Source of the DNA: an uncultured Clostridia bacterium
GTDB lineage: Bacteria; Bacillota; Clostridia; Oscillospirales; Acutalibacteraceae
Length of the DNA: 64,000 bases
Direction: 5' to 3'
Assembly (NCBI GenBank): GCA_937898625.1
Contig: CALEJF010000040.1
Span: 1 to 64,000 of the forward strand
Part shown: piece by piece, positions 26,793-35,308 of the stretch
Layout: each line of letters starts with the position of its first letter
How positions within the stretch are numbered: the stretch's first letter is position 1
Translations under genes and position numbers: made by a program
The notes under the pieces: model-generated
Told to the model about the DNA's origin: nothing
The model's input: the letters and a program-made list of their open reading frames with translations, nothing else
Databases searched by the model: none

Positions 26793-28314
26793 TTATGGTA
26801 AGCTTTACAAGGAGCATACTGCCATACTAAAACATCGCGAATGGCGTGGTTTTAAAGACACAATGTACGATTACTACCGTTGGCTTGTTACATGGAAAGA
26901 CATTATTAAAATGGCGCTTAAAGCTCCTGTTTCAACAGTAAAAGGTATTTGGAGATATCGTTGGATGGCATCCTATCTCTCTGCTCCGTCATTTATTGAC
27001 CGTCATGTTGCAGGGCTTCGTGGTCCACAACTTCGTATGGCTCATTTGCATTATAATATGATTGTTAAGCATACGACGGATATGATTAACTTATCATTAA
27101 AGGCTGACGAAAAAATCAATCCAAACAACAAACTCTCAAAGAGAATTGTTTTAATGGATGAAATTGTTCCAAATGAAATCTTTACAGGTTTTCCAAATCT
27201 TATTCCCGTACCATTACAGACATTACCAATTTTCCTTGCTTCAATGGTTGACCAGCAGATTACACCACCTTATCTTGAGGTTGTTGAAAGTTTTGGTGTT
27301 CCTGCTGATGTTTGTCCCCTTCCAAGTGCTGAAGCAGGTGTTGCTATTGAAGACGATTACCCCAAAATGGGTTGTTGTATGATTGGTACAAACATGCCTT
27401 GCGACGGCTCAATTATGAACTCATCATTCCTTGACAGAAGATTGCAGTTGCCCACACATTGTTTTGGTATTCCGCTTCGTTATAACGGAGAAGATGTTCA
27501 GGAATATGGTGTTGACGAAATCAAAGCACTTATTGAATTCATAGAAAAGCAGACCGGTGAAAAGTTTGACTGGGATGCGTATTTCAGTAGAATGAAACAG
27601 TATAACGAACAGCTTGAATATGAATTGCAGAAATGGGACATTAACCGAACTGAATACCCACAGATGACAGGTGCTTGTTTCTGGCTTTACAGAATTTTCT
27701 ATTTCAACCTTTCCGGTGGTTCAAATGAGCGTTTCTTAAAGGTCGACAAAAAAGTTAATAAAATTATGATGAAAGCCTATGAAAAGAAAACTCCTGTTTC
27801 AAAGGAAATGCGTCATAGAGCAGTTGTATGGTCCTGCCCTGCTAACTACTACACAAGCTTTGCAAACTGGCTTGAAAACTGTTGGGGCGTAAATGTTGTT
27901 ATGGATATGGAAACAATGATTTCATATCTTCACATTGACACAGAAGATAAAGAACAATCCCTTAAAGACCTTGCAAAAACATATCAGCGTTCAATTATGA
28001 GAAAGCACACCAAGGGTGGTTACAAAAATGTTGTTGACGAACTTTGGAGAATAGTTGACGAATACAATGCTGATACAGTTATTATGTATGACCAGATTTC
28101 TTGTAAAGGTATGGATGGTCTTACAGGTATATTTGATGACCAGGCAAGAGAGAGAAATGTTAACTTTATCTGGGTTAAACAAGACCTTATGGACCCACGC
28201 ACAATTTCCCGTCGTGAAATGCGTGACCAGGTTAACAAATATATGCAGACAGTTTTACAAGAAGAGCCACTTGACCCTTCACTTGTAGATTTTGAAGATG
28301 ATTTGGCTTGGTAA
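26785..28314 (+). CDS. 2-Hydroxyacyl-CoA dehydratase-family subunit (large)
   Basis: A second member of the same superfamily, 509 aa and so about 100 residues longer than usual alpha or beta subunits. The first 110 residues are a basic, aromatic-rich extension (KHREWRGFKDTMYDYYRWL). Cysteines are at 177 (ADVCPLP), 197-198 (GCCMIG) and 206 (MPCDGS), with another in the C-terminal QISCKGMDG, the place of the third ligand. It overlaps the small subunit by 8 nt, which suggests a heterodimer. AAAGGAG before the next gene lies across its stop. Confidence 0.8.
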   Translation: MDNYGKLYKEHTAILKHREWRGFKDTMYDYYRWLVTWKDIIKMALKAPVSTVKGIWRYRWMASYLSAPSFIDRHVAGLRGPQLRMAHLHYNMIVKHTTDMINLSLKADEKINPNNKLSKRIVLMDEIVPNEIFTGFPNLIPVPLQTLPIFLASMVDQQITPPYLEVVESFGVPADVCPLPSAEAGVAIEDDYPKMGCCMIGTNMPCDGSIMNSSFLDRRLQLPTHCFGIPLRYNGEDVQEYGVDEIKALIEFIEKQTGEKFDWDAYFSRMKQYNEQLEYELQKWDINRTEYPQMTGACFWLYRIFYFNLSGGSNERFLKVDKKVNKIMMKAYEKKTPVSKEMRHRAVVWSCPANYYTSFANWLENCWGVNVVMDMETMISYLHIDTEDKEQSLKDLAKTYQRSIMRKHTKGGYKNVVDELWRIVDEYNADTVIMYDQISCKGMDGLTGIFDDQARERNVNFIWVKQDLMDPRTISRREMRDQVNKYMQTVLQEEPLDPSLVDFEDDLAW

Positions 28315-28328
28315 AGGAGAAGATAAAA

Positions 28329-29129
28329 ATGAAGTATTTTGGTGGATGCGATGTTGGCTCAACATATACAAAATGTGTTATTCTTGATGAAAACGGTAAT
28401 ATGGTTGCCAATGTGACTAATAGAAGTAAAATAAATCCTGTTCAGAGTGCTGAAATCGCACTCCAAGATGCAGTTGCACAAGTAGATGGACTTAACTCTG
28501 CAAAGGAACTTACATATCTTATCGGTACAGGTTACGGACGAAACAAAGTTCCTTTTGCTGACGAAAACATTTCTGAAATCAGTTGTCACGCTATGGGCGT
28601 ACATGTTACAAACCCTGAAGTTAAAGCAATTATCGATATCGGCGGTCAGGATGTTAAAGGTATTTCAATTGACACAGACGGTACTGTTAAAAACTTTGCT
28701 ATGAACGACAAATGCGCTGCAGGTACAGGCCGTTTCTATGAGGCTATGGCTAATGCTTTTGAAATGACATTACCCGAATTCTCAAAGCTTTCACTTAATG
28801 CAAAAAACACTATTCCGATTACTGCACAGTGTACGGTTTTTGCTGAATCAGAAGTTATTTCACTTGTTGGCGAAGGTAAACCAATGGACGAAATCGCAGC
28901 GGGTATTCAGTTAGCAGTTGCAAAGCGTTGTTTTGTTATGGCTAAAAAGGCCGGTGCAGTTGACAGCATCACGCTTACAGGTGGTTGTGCAAAGAACGAT
29001 GGTCTTAAAAAGGCTATTGAAAAAGTGCTTAAAATCAATGTTGTTGAGTTAAAGACTGACCCACAACTTATGGGTGCTTTAGGTGCTGCTGAATATGCAC
29101 GCCAGAAAGGTCTTGCAAAGGTGAACTAA
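28329..29129 (+). CDS. 2-Hydroxyacyl-CoA dehydratase activase (BadF/HgdC family)
   Basis: 266 aa from the ATG at 28329, which follows AAAGGAG; an upstream TTG frame overlaps the previous gene. An ASKHA-fold ATPase: the phosphate-1 loop is GGCDVGSTYTK (5-15) and the second is DIGGQD (103-108). Cys129 (NDKCAAGTG) and Cys168 (TAQCTVFAE) are the two cysteines that hold the [4Fe-4S] cluster between the subunits of the homodimer. It should pump one low-potential electron into the dehydratase-like partner at the cost of ATP. Confidence 0.93.
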   Translation: MKYFGGCDVGSTYTKCVILDENGNMVANVTNRSKINPVQSAEIALQDAVAQVDGLNSAKELTYLIGTGYGRNKVPFADENISEISCHAMGVHVTNPEVKAIIDIGGQDVKGISIDTDGTVKNFAMNDKCAAGTGRFYEAMANAFEMTLPEFSKLSLNAKNTIPITAQCTVFAESEVISLVGEGKPMDEIAAGIQLAVAKRCFVMAKKAGAVDSITLTGGCAKNDGLKKAIEKVLKINVVELKTDPQLMGALGAAEYARQKGLAKVN

Positions 29130-29285
29130 ATGAATGTTATTTTAATAATTCTTGGTGTTATTCTTGCACTTTTCCTTATAACTTTTGCAATTTACTGGTT
29201 CAATCTTGATATGAAGCTTGTAAGAGTTGTTTATGACTGGTTGCAGAAACACTACGATAAAATGAAAAGAGATAAGAAATTATAA
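29130..29285 (+). CDS. Small single-span membrane protein (51 aa)
   Basis: Starts directly after the activase stop (TAAATG) and its own stop shares a base with the next ATG (TAATG), so it is translationally linked on both sides. The product begins MNVILIILGVILALFLI, has one membrane helix (3-24) and a basic cytoplasmic-type tail ending KMKRDKKL. Not recognised. It may anchor the neighbouring proteins to the membrane. Confidence 0.65.
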   Translation: MNVILIILGVILALFLITFAIYWFNLDMKLVRVVYDWLQKHYDKMKRDKKL

Positions 29286-29977
29286 TGAGATTATATAATA
29301 ACCTTATCAATGAAATTAAAAGCAGCCTATGTAATTCAAAGTTACTTTCGGATGGGAAAAACCTTGATGTGAGTAACAGAAACTCTGTTATTTTCTTGTC
29401 GGACTCAGCATTTGAACTTGGTGGTAGTCAAAAACCTTGTGTAAGCAGTCTTGCGGTTTCAAGTGATATGGAATTCTCAAATTCCGTAAAATTATTAGGT
29501 GATGACCTTAACGAAATTAAAAGTGACTCCCCTTTTGGCAAGTTTGTGCTGTTACAAATTGAAGATTTTGAAAATGAACAAGACACCTTCAATAAAATCA
29601 AAGAACTAGAAGCTTTAAGATACCATCTGAATGTGGATGGATTTATGACAAGAGCATCGGCACTTAATATGCGTGAGCAGATTAGAATCAGCAAAAAAGC
29701 GATTAAATCCGGTGTTACTTTTGCTGATTACGGACAGACTCTTTTAAATGAATATCTTAGATTCGATTATGTTAAAAGTGCTGAAATATACTTTGTGACG
29801 AATTTTGATGACTTTGAAAAGTTAAATACAGTTGCAAAGAAAATAAGTCAGACAACATCGGCACTAAATCATATTTTTGATAATGTGATGTTTGACTGCT
29901 CTACTTGCAATCTTAAAGAAATCTGCGACGAAGTTGACGGACTAAAAGAATTGCATTTGAAGACTATGAAAAAATGA
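29285..29977 (+). CDS. Unknown protein with C-terminal CX2CX4C motif
   Basis: 230 aa with no signal or membrane segment. The C-terminus has DCSTCNLKEICDEVDGLKELH, cysteines in CX2CX4C spacing, which suggests a metal or Fe-S site. The phrase CDEVDGLKELH reminds me of the acetyl-CoA synthase/CdhC family, and the presence of a CooC/AcsF-type ATPase in the same operon fits that, but the match is from memory and most of the protein is unlike it. The N-terminal 60 residues contain GGSQKPCVSSLAVSS. It ends the operon before a secreted-protein gene. Confidence 0.6.
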   Translation: MRLYNNLINEIKSSLCNSKLLSDGKNLDVSNRNSVIFLSDSAFELGGSQKPCVSSLAVSSDMEFSNSVKLLGDDLNEIKSDSPFGKFVLLQIEDFENEQDTFNKIKELEALRYHLNVDGFMTRASALNMREQIRISKKAIKSGVTFADYGQTLLNEYLRFDYVKSAEIYFVTNFDDFEKLNTVAKKISQTTSALNHIFDNVMFDCSTCNLKEICDEVDGLKELHLKTMKK

Positions 29978-30007
29978 ATATAAAAGATTTATTAAGGAGT
30001 GTTAAAT

Positions 30008-31648
30008 GTGAAAAAAGTAGTTTCCTTATTACTTTCAGTTGTGCTTGTATTCTGTACAATAATTCCTGCTTTTGCAGGGGTGGATGCAAACGAAAGTAAA
30101 AGCCAAATTCCTGTTATCCGTATTTCGGGTGATGGTGAACCACTTTATGACGAAGATGGCAACAAAATATTCCACTATAAGGATGTTGTGAAACTCGTTT
30201 CAGGTGAAAATGGCGACAATAGTGAAATGTACAAATCAATGGCTAAAACTCTTATTCCTGCTATTGCCAAGGGTCTTGCAACAGACAATTGGGATGACCT
30301 TTATGTTGGTCTTGAAACAGAAATAAGCAAAATTTTTGCTAACTCTTTACTTGACGAAAACGGTAATGTGACTAATGGTTCCGGTTTATCCCAAAGTCGA
30401 AAAGAGCAGATGGAAAACAAGAGAAACAACAGCCAAAAGGGTGACAAGGGCTACTTTGCATGGAACGACTATTGGTTCCACTATGACTGGCGACTTGACC
30501 CTATGGAAACTGCTGATGTATTTAACTCATTTGTTAAAGATATCAAGAGAACAACCGGTTGTGAAAAGGTTGGTATTGCCGCAACATGCCTCGGCACTAA
30601 CATTGTTATGGCGTATGTTGCAAAATATGGTGTAGATGATATTCAGGGTATAGCAATGGATGGCAGCGTTGTTGGTGGTGCAGAAATTTTAAGTGAAGTT
30701 ATCTGTGCAAAGTTCGATATTGCTCCTCCTGCACTAATGAGAATTCTTCGTGATGTTGATGGACTTGGTATGTTTAACATAGAAGATTTTATTCTTGAAA
30801 CAATAGATATGCTTGTTAAGACAGGAGTTCTTGAAGGTGTAATCAGCACAACAGAAAACCTCTTATATGACAAACTTGTTGAAGGCGTAACTTCTGCCCT
30901 CGCTCTTTCAACATTCTATACCTGGCCAAACTATTGGGCTTGTGTAAGTCCGGAAGACTATGAATCAGCCAAATATTATGTGTTTGGTGAAGAAGGCAGC
31001 GAAAAGAGAATAAAATACGCCGGTCTTATTCAAAAACTTGATAATTACGATAAGGAAGTTCGCCAAAGAGTTCCTGAACTTATCCAGAAGATTAAGGATG
31101 GTGGCGCAAACTTTGGTGCAATTTCAAAATACGGATTCCAGATGATACCTATTTGTGCAAGTGCTGATTTAGTTTCAGACCAATTCGCTTCTGTAAAGCG
31201 TTCATCTTTCGGCGCAACAACACCAACTGTTTATGAAACTCTTTCGGACGAATATATTGCTCAGAGAACAGCTGAAGGTAAGGGTCACTATATCTCCCCA
31301 GACAAGCTCATTGATGCTTCTACATGCATATGTCCGGACACTACCTGGTTCATCAAAGGTTCTACCCATTCCAAATGGACATCTTACGAACTCAAAATAC
31401 TTTATGAGGTTGCATCTGCAGACAGACAGTTGACTATTAAAGATTTCCCATATACTCAGTTTATGGTTTATGACGCTGAAACTGATACACTTGAACCGAT
31501 GACTGAAGAAAACTGTCATACAGAATACTGGGACGCTGACCCGGATATTTATAAACCAGCAACGACTGTTGACCAAATCGAAGTTACTATCAACTCAGTT
31601 TTACATTGGTTAAAACATTTTGTTGTATTTGTTGGTAATAAAATCTAA
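30008..31648 (+). CDS. Secreted LCAT-like alpha/beta-hydrolase with Cys at the nucleophile position
   Basis: The GTG at 30008 is eight bases after AAGGAG and opens a signal peptide (MKKVVSLLLS..., cut after AFA); 546 aa. YDWRLDP at 159-165 matches the lecithin:cholesterol acyltransferase-like family. The nucleophile elbow, normally G/AHSMGG, reads GIAATCLGTN with Cys194 in place of Ser. Possible acid and His residues lie in the C-terminal half (GSTHSK). Predicted acyl-ester or lipid-active, or non-catalytic. It follows the dehydratase operon by about 30 nt but may not share its function. Confidence 0.7.
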   Translation: MKKVVSLLLSVVLVFCTIIPAFAGVDANESKSQIPVIRISGDGEPLYDEDGNKIFHYKDVVKLVSGENGDNSEMYKSMAKTLIPAIAKGLATDNWDDLYVGLETEISKIFANSLLDENGNVTNGSGLSQSRKEQMENKRNNSQKGDKGYFAWNDYWFHYDWRLDPMETADVFNSFVKDIKRTTGCEKVGIAATCLGTNIVMAYVAKYGVDDIQGIAMDGSVVGGAEILSEVICAKFDIAPPALMRILRDVDGLGMFNIEDFILETIDMLVKTGVLEGVISTTENLLYDKLVEGVTSALALSTFYTWPNYWACVSPEDYESAKYYVFGEEGSEKRIKYAGLIQKLDNYDKEVRQRVPELIQKIKDGGANFGAISKYGFQMIPICASADLVSDQFASVKRSSFGATTPTVYETLSDEYIAQRTAEGKGHYISPDKLIDASTCICPDTTWFIKGSTHSKWTSYELKILYEVASADRQLTIKDFPYTQFMVYDAETDTLEPMTEENCHTEYWDADPDIYKPATTVDQIEVTINSVLHWLKHFVVFVGNKI

Positions 31649-31667
31649 ACATTGTATAAATAACATT

Positions 31668-31710
31668 AACCCCCTTAACAACAATACTGTTGCTGAGGGG
31701 GTTCCTTTTT
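31668..31710. terminator. Bidirectional terminator
   Basis: AACCCCCT and AGGGGGTT pair with an inner CAACA/TGTTG stem; TTCCTTTTT follows on the plus strand and an AT tract on the minus. It sits between convergent genes. Confidence 0.7.
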
Positions 31711-32806
31711 AACTTAACATTGAAAGTATTTCTTTGAATTCAGGCGTTGATTTGAATTCATCGGATAATGGGTAATGTTCGGTCATTACAATCTTCATAA
31801 ATTGAGATAAATTAGTTTCACGGTAAATCGGTCCGAAATTATAATGTCTCATCACTTTTTCTGAAATATCTGGGTTTTCATCAAGTTCCTTTGCATATTC
31901 AGCAGTAATTTTAAGATATTTTAAAGCATTTATATCATCACCGATTTGATGATACAAATGACCTATATGCCCATAATTATAAAGTCTGTTAACGCAATTT
32001 TTACCATAATTTCCATCACAAAATATCAAATTAATTAATCCTTGTATATGATTAATAATCTCAAGTCTTTTTTCGGGTTTATAATTATAGCTATACCCAA
32101 ATAATGTATCTTGCAATATGAACAACAATTCTTCAAGAGCATTCCTATGCGTTGTATTATAGTTTTCTGTGTCAAAAGCCAAACCCATCAGCATCAATTC
32201 CCCGGAATCTTTCATTGATGGTAAAGTGTTAGTAATTTCTTCTGCTTGTTTAAGATATTCATTATTTGTACGATAATTACCTTCTTCGTTTGGCACACAA
32301 CTGTATAATGTCAATAAATGAGAAATCATAATTACTTTTGAGCGTATTCTTATATTGTCATCCGTACAATGACTCTGTATCTTTTCATAAATAGATGCAA
32401 TCTCTTTTGAAATCTCTTTATATTCACCCTCTCCAAAACCTTTAACTTCGTACAAAAGCTCCAAATATCGAATTAAAATGCGAAAATCATTTGGAAATTC
32501 CTTAACTGCTTTTTGAAACTTGTTATATGTTAAGTTTAAGTCTTTCAACTTCATATCATCATAAAGTTTAATATATTCATTGATTTTTTCTTCTTCCCGT
32601 GATTTATTGACGCCAAGTAAATCATCAATAGAGACATCGAAAAATCTTGAAATAATCGGGAGGGTTGTTATATCTGGATAGGTTTCTCCCCTTTCCCATT
32701 TGCTGATTGTCTGGAACGATACACCTAAAAAGTCTGCAAGATTTTCTTGAGTAAGGTCTTTTTCTTTGCGTAATCGCTTAAGATTTTCACCAAAAAATAT
32801 TGTCAT
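31709..32806 (-). CDS. XRE-family regulator with helical C-terminal domain
   Basis: 365 aa from the ATG at 32806, preceded by GAGGTGAT; a longer frame has no site. The N-terminal helix-turn-helix is clear: LKRLRKEKDLTQENLADFLGVSFQTISKWERG. The remaining 290 residues are mostly helical, with TPR-like stretches, and probably sense a peptide or ligand as in RRNPP-like or MerR-flanked relatives. Two palindromes in its leader suggest self-regulation. Confidence 0.85.
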   Translation of the reverse strand: MTIFFGENLKRLRKEKDLTQENLADFLGVSFQTISKWERGETYPDITTLPIISRFFDVSIDDLLGVNKSREEEKINEYIKLYDDMKLKDLNLTYNKFQKAVKEFPNDFRILIRYLELLYEVKGFGEGEYKEISKEIASIYEKIQSHCTDDNIRIRSKVIMISHLLTLYSCVPNEEGNYRTNNEYLKQAEEITNTLPSMKDSGELMLMGLAFDTENYNTTHRNALEELLFILQDTLFGYSYNYKPEKRLEIINHIQGLINLIFCDGNYGKNCVNRLYNYGHIGHLYHQIGDDINALKYLKITAEYAKELDENPDISEKVMRHYNFGPIYRETNLSQFMKIVMTEHYPLSDEFKSTPEFKEILSMLS

Positions 32807-32828
32807 TATTATCACCTCAAAATATTTC

Positions 32829-32867
32829 TTGTAGCTACAAATCAATAGTATCTTGATTGTTGATACT
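32829..32867 (-). promoter_or_regulatory. Two palindromes in the XRE regulator leader (candidate operators)
   Basis: TTGTAGCTACAA (32829-32840) is a perfect 12-bp palindrome. AGTATC/GATACT (32847-32852 and 32862-32867) is a 6-bp dyad. Both lie between the promoter and the ribosome site. Confidence 0.45.
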
Positions 32868-32877
32868 TTTCAATAAC

Positions 32878-32906
32878 ATTATAGGTGAACAAAATTCGCT
32901 TGTAAA
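32878..32906 (-). promoter_or_regulatory. Promoter of the XRE regulator
   Basis: On the minus strand TTTACA (32901-32906), 17-bp spacer, perfect TATAAT (32878-32883). Confidence 0.65.
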
Positions 32907-33014
32907 GAGAAATATTCTATTAGATATATTGTACTTCATTTAAATCATAATAAACAAATTGGGAGTTTGTCGGGATGTTTAATTCTTTTGGGTATAATAT
33001 AACGAGGTGTATTT

Positions 33015-33365
33015 ATGAGTGGTGTAAAAAAATTTTTTTCGGGAGTTGTAATTGGTATTGTAAATGTGGTTTTAGGTGCAGGTGGCGGAATGCTGACAGT
33101 ACCACTATACAAGAAGATAGGTATGGAACAAAAAGAAGCTCAAATCAACGCAGTTGCAACTATTCTTCCAATCACCATTATCAGTGCAATTATATATCTT
33201 CTAAATGGTAATGTGCAATTTTCTGACACATATATTTACCTTATTCCCGGACTTGTGGGCAGTATTCTTGGCACATTTGTAATAAGAAAAACATCAAATA
33301 AATTTTTGACAATTTTCTTTTCGATTTTTATGATTTGGGCAGGATTGAGGTTGTTTTTTAAGTGA
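33015..33365 (+). CDS. TauE/SafE-family transporter, N-terminal half
   Basis: 116 aa with four hydrophobic segments and the glycine motif VVLGAGGGMLTVPLY of the TSUP (sulfite/organic anion exporter) family, which usually has about 250 residues and eight helices. Only one half is here; the other half is the next gene, overlapping by 4 nt. GAGGTG precedes the ATG. Substrate unknown. Confidence 0.85.
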   Translation: MSGVKKFFSGVVIGIVNVVLGAGGGMLTVPLYKKIGMEQKEAQINAVATILPITIISAIIYLLNGNVQFSDTYIYLIPGLVGSILGTFVIRKTSNKFLTIFFSIFMIWAGLRLFFK

Positions 33366-33736
33366 ATTATTTAATGCCTGTTATTGCAGGTTTTTTATCA
33401 GGTTTAATCGGGTCAATGGGTTTTGGCGGTGGCGGAGTTTTAATAATTTATCTTGTTATTTTCACAAATACATCACAACTCACAGCACAAGGCATAAATC
33501 TTATATTTTTCATTCCTTGTGCAACATTAGCAACCATTATTTACTCTGTTAAAAAGCAAGTTGAATTCAAAAAGATTTATCCCGTAATTATTGGCGGAAT
33601 AATCGGTGCAATTATTGCAAGTTTTTTCCTTAAAAATATAGAAAGTCAACTTTTAACAAAGGTGTTTGCAACATTTTTGATTATTATGGGAATTAATACA
33701 TTATTTAGAGTAAAAAAAGTGAAAAATGAATGTTAA
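33362..33736 (+). CDS. TauE/SafE-family transporter, C-terminal half
   Basis: 124 aa with four hydrophobic segments and the second glycine motif SMGFGGGGVLIIYLV. The GTG start lies in the stop of the first half (GTGA). Both halves are intact and separate, so a heterodimeric transporter is more likely than a broken gene. A terminator follows. Confidence 0.85.
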   Translation: MNYLMPVIAGFLSGLIGSMGFGGGGVLIIYLVIFTNTSQLTAQGINLIFFIPCATLATIIYSVKKQVEFKKIYPVIIGGIIGAIIASFFLKNIESQLLTKVFATFLIIMGINTLFRVKKVKNEC

Positions 33737-33744
33737 TTTATTGA

Positions 33745-33776
33745 CAAAAAACGACACCGAAAAGTGTCTTTTTTTG
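33745..33776 (+). terminator. Terminator after the TSUP pair
   Basis: GACAC and GTGTC with flanking A/T pairing, followed by TTTTTTT. Confidence 0.7.
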
Positions 33777-33813
33777 TTATTGTGACAAAATTATTTTTAT
33801 TATTTCTTTTCTA

Positions 33814-33842
33814 TTGATAATAATATATTTATAATGTATAAT
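33814..33842 (+). promoter_or_regulatory. Promoter of the oxaloacetate decarboxylase operon
   Basis: TTGATA (33814-33819), 17-bp spacer, TATAAT (33837-33842). Confidence 0.65.
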
Positions 33843-33913
33843 ATCTACAATACATTAAATTGGGAAATTTTGTATTTTATGTATTAACTATTTGTGTTTG
33901 GAGGCAAAAAACT

Positions 33914-35296
33914 ATGAAAGTACAGTTTACAGAAACCGTATTGAGAGATGCCAACCAGTCACTTATTGCTACAAGAATGCCGTTCGCTGATTTCGAACCA
34001 GCTCTTGAAAAGCTTAATAAGGCCGGTTACTATTCTCTTGAGTGCTGGGGCGGTGCTACATTTGACTCATGTCTTCGTTATCTTAATGAAGACCCATGGG
34101 AAAGACTTCGCAACATCAAAGCTAAATGTCCTGATACAAAGCTTCAGATGCTTCTTCGTGGTCAAAACCTTTTAGGTTATAAACACTATCCGGATGATGT
34201 TGTAAGAATGTTTGTTAAGAAAAGTATTGAAAACGGTATTGATGTTATCAGAATTTTCGATGCACTCAACGATGTTCGTAACATTCAGGTGGCAGTTGAC
34301 GAAACAATAAAAAACGGTGCAATTGCATCAGGTGCTATTTCTTATACAACAAGCCCTGTTCACACACTCCAGAATTATGTTGCTCTTTGTAAAGAAATGA
34401 AAGAAATGGGTTGTTCTACAATCTGTATCAAAGATATGGCAGGTGTTATGACTCCCGTTGAGGCAAAAGACCTTGTTGGTGCTATTAAGGACGCAATGCC
34501 TGAAATGCCTGTTATTCTTCATACTCACTGCACAACAGGTATGGCTTATATGACAATCCTTAAAGCAGTTGAGGCAGGTTGCGATATTATTGACACTGCA
34601 ACATCTTGTTTCTCAGGTGGTACTGCTCAACCTGCAACAGAAACACTTTATGATGCTCTTACAGGTCTTGGCTATGAAACAGGTCTTGACAGAGACACAT
34701 TAAAAGCAGTAAATGACCACTTTAAGCCACTTCGTGACCAGTATCTTTCATCAGGTCTTTTAAAACCAAAAGCACTTGTAACTGATACAGATGCATTGAC
34801 ATATAAAGTTCCCGGCGGTATGCTTTCAAATATGATGGCAAACCTTGAGGATATGAATGCTCTTGACAGAATGGAAGAAGCTCTTTTAGAAATTCCTCAG
34901 GTTCGTAAGGATATGGGCTATCCCCCACTTGTTACTCCCCTCAGCCAGATGGTTGGTAACCAGGCTGTTACAAATGTACTTGTTGGTGAAAGATATAAGA
35001 ATATTTCAAAAGAAATCAAGGCTTATATCAAGGGTGAATATGGTAAGGCACCGGGCGAAATTGACGCAGACCTTCAGAAGAAAGTTCTTGGTGATGATGA
35101 GCCTGTAACATGTCGTTTTGCTGATACTCTTGAACCAATGTTTGAACAGACAAAGGCTGAACTTGGCGATATGGCAAAATGTGATGAAGATGTTCTTTCA
35201 TATATCGCATTCCCTGCTCAGGCTGAAAAATTCCTTGAAGCAAGAGCAGAAAAAGAAAAGAACACATTTAAGTATTCAATCAAGAGAATTGACTAA
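33914..35296 (+). CDS. oadA: Oxaloacetate decarboxylase carboxyltransferase subunit (alpha, no biotin domain)
   Basis: Transfers carboxyl from oxaloacetate (or a similar acid) to biotin. The ATG at 33914 (460 aa) follows GGAGG. The TIM-barrel start QFTETVLRDANQSLIATRMP and the metal-binding LHTHCTTGMA are typical, with the HMGL-like barrel followed by a PYC_OADA domain. Full-length OadA has about 590 residues including a biotinyl domain; here that domain is the separate gene at 35923. The operon partners are the gamma-like, biotin carrier and beta subunits. Confidence 0.93.
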   Translation: MKVQFTETVLRDANQSLIATRMPFADFEPALEKLNKAGYYSLECWGGATFDSCLRYLNEDPWERLRNIKAKCPDTKLQMLLRGQNLLGYKHYPDDVVRMFVKKSIENGIDVIRIFDALNDVRNIQVAVDETIKNGAIASGAISYTTSPVHTLQNYVALCKEMKEMGCSTICIKDMAGVMTPVEAKDLVGAIKDAMPEMPVILHTHCTTGMAYMTILKAVEAGCDIIDTATSCFSGGTAQPATETLYDALTGLGYETGLDRDTLKAVNDHFKPLRDQYLSSGLLKPKALVTDTDALTYKVPGGMLSNMMANLEDMNALDRMEEALLEIPQVRKDMGYPPLVTPLSQMVGNQAVTNVLVGERYKNISKEIKAYIKGEYGKAPGEIDADLQKKVLGDDEPVTCRFADTLEPMFEQTKAELGDMAKCDEDVLSYIAFPAQAEKFLEARAEKEKNTFKYSIKRID

Positions 35297-35308
35297 GGAG
35301 GACATAAA

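Noticed and set aside
33355..33370. Frameshift in a single TSUP gene
   Set aside because: The GTGA overlap is a normal coupling junction and both halves have proper ends; noted as a check rather than called a pseudogene.
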